A DNA stretch of 64,000 nucleotides. Source: Asterias rubens. Lineage: Eukaryota; Echinodermata; Asteroidea; Forcipulatida; Asteriidae. The stretch covers positions 12,040,840 to 12,104,839 of the forward strand of contig NC_047067.1 of the NCBI RefSeq assembly GCF_902459465.1. The letters are read 5' to 3'. A program made the translations under genes and the position numbers. How positions within the stretch are numbered: the first letter of the stretch is position 1; the number at the start of each line of letters is the position of its first letter. The notes beneath the pieces are model-generated. The model did no database searches. It was not told the DNA's origin and saw nothing but the letters and a program-made list of their open reading frames with translations. Below, in pieces: positions 63,640-64,000 of this stretch.

Positions 63640-63830
63640 TTCATTTTGGTTGGTAAGCTGAAAAGCTGTTAAGCCCCAAAAATTGCGAAATTGTTCTTTT
63701 TTAAGCAACAATGAGTGGGACACCAGGTGCCAAAATGTCAACTTTATGAAGTTTTGTTTGGTAACCTGTATCTGTTTAAGCAATGTGCTTAGCAAATTTG
63801 TGTGCTTACACGCTTTATGAAATTGGGCTC
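63640..63830. repeat. Hairpin MITE, family D (left end decayed)
   Basis: The right end TGTGCTTACACGCTTTATGA and AATTGGGCTC are clear; the left end is not. Confidence 0.7.
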
Positions 63831-64000
63831 ATCGGGATACAAGTCACAGATGGAACATGTGAATGGTATTATATAATGCAACAAATTTGCATGGAATTGA
63901 GGTGTTGCAAGGGAGGCTAATCCACCAATTTGTGGTATGTAATAAGCATAGCGAAACGACAAGTGGTCCTTTCTCGTTGGTAATCCCCGCTTGGTTTGTT

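Overview
The window is eukaryotic: it has spliced genes with phased exons, AT-rich introns and dense short inverted-repeat elements, and no operons. The gene set (an F-type/fucolectin-like lectin, a secreted C-type lectin with a PAN-like tail, a LURAP1-like adaptor and a synaptotagmin-12-like gene), TTAGGG-like satellite DNA and the repeat families suggest a marine deuterostome invertebrate, most likely an echinoderm and perhaps a sea star. The organism call is inference; no search was possible.

Layout. 1-15 kb: a tRNA-derived SINE, degenerate TTAGGG-like repeats, a CCAAT-rich possible promoter, a possible first exon at 1774, tandem repeats, and three related exon-like units (6.7, 7.6 and 8.6 kb) that may belong to a plus-strand gene I cannot name. 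15.2-20.8 kb: a complete but frameshifted tyrosine-recombinase (PAT/Ngaro/DIRS-type) retrotransposon on the minus strand. It has A-B split direct repeats and sits inside an older inverted-repeat element. 22.5-23.3 kb: a TATA-driven plus-strand C-type lectin gene. 27.2-35.6 kb: a three-exon minus-strand LURAP1/LURAP1L-like gene (exons join in frame to 247 codons), with a Harbinger-like element against its last acceptor. 40.4-50.5 kb: an eleven-exon minus-strand secreted lectin gene whose exons all join in phase (507 or 530 aa). It has a signal peptide, a small Cys module, an unnamed W-rich domain and two F5/8C-fucolectin-like domains. 59.3-60.6 kb: a 1.37-kb Mutator-like element with a 9-bp target duplication. 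62.1-63.4 kb: the last two exons of a minus-strand synaptotagmin-12-like gene, whose 3' end has been amplified into a ~196-bp satellite (60.9-62.1 kb).

Between genes the sequence is dominated by hairpin MITEs. Four families look like TTAA-targeting (Kolobok/piggyBac-like) elements. About twenty copies belong to one family, and several copies share a single TTAA with their neighbour. The genes do not form a pathway. The two lectin genes are plausible secreted recognition proteins; the adaptor and the synaptotagmin are probably unrelated to them.
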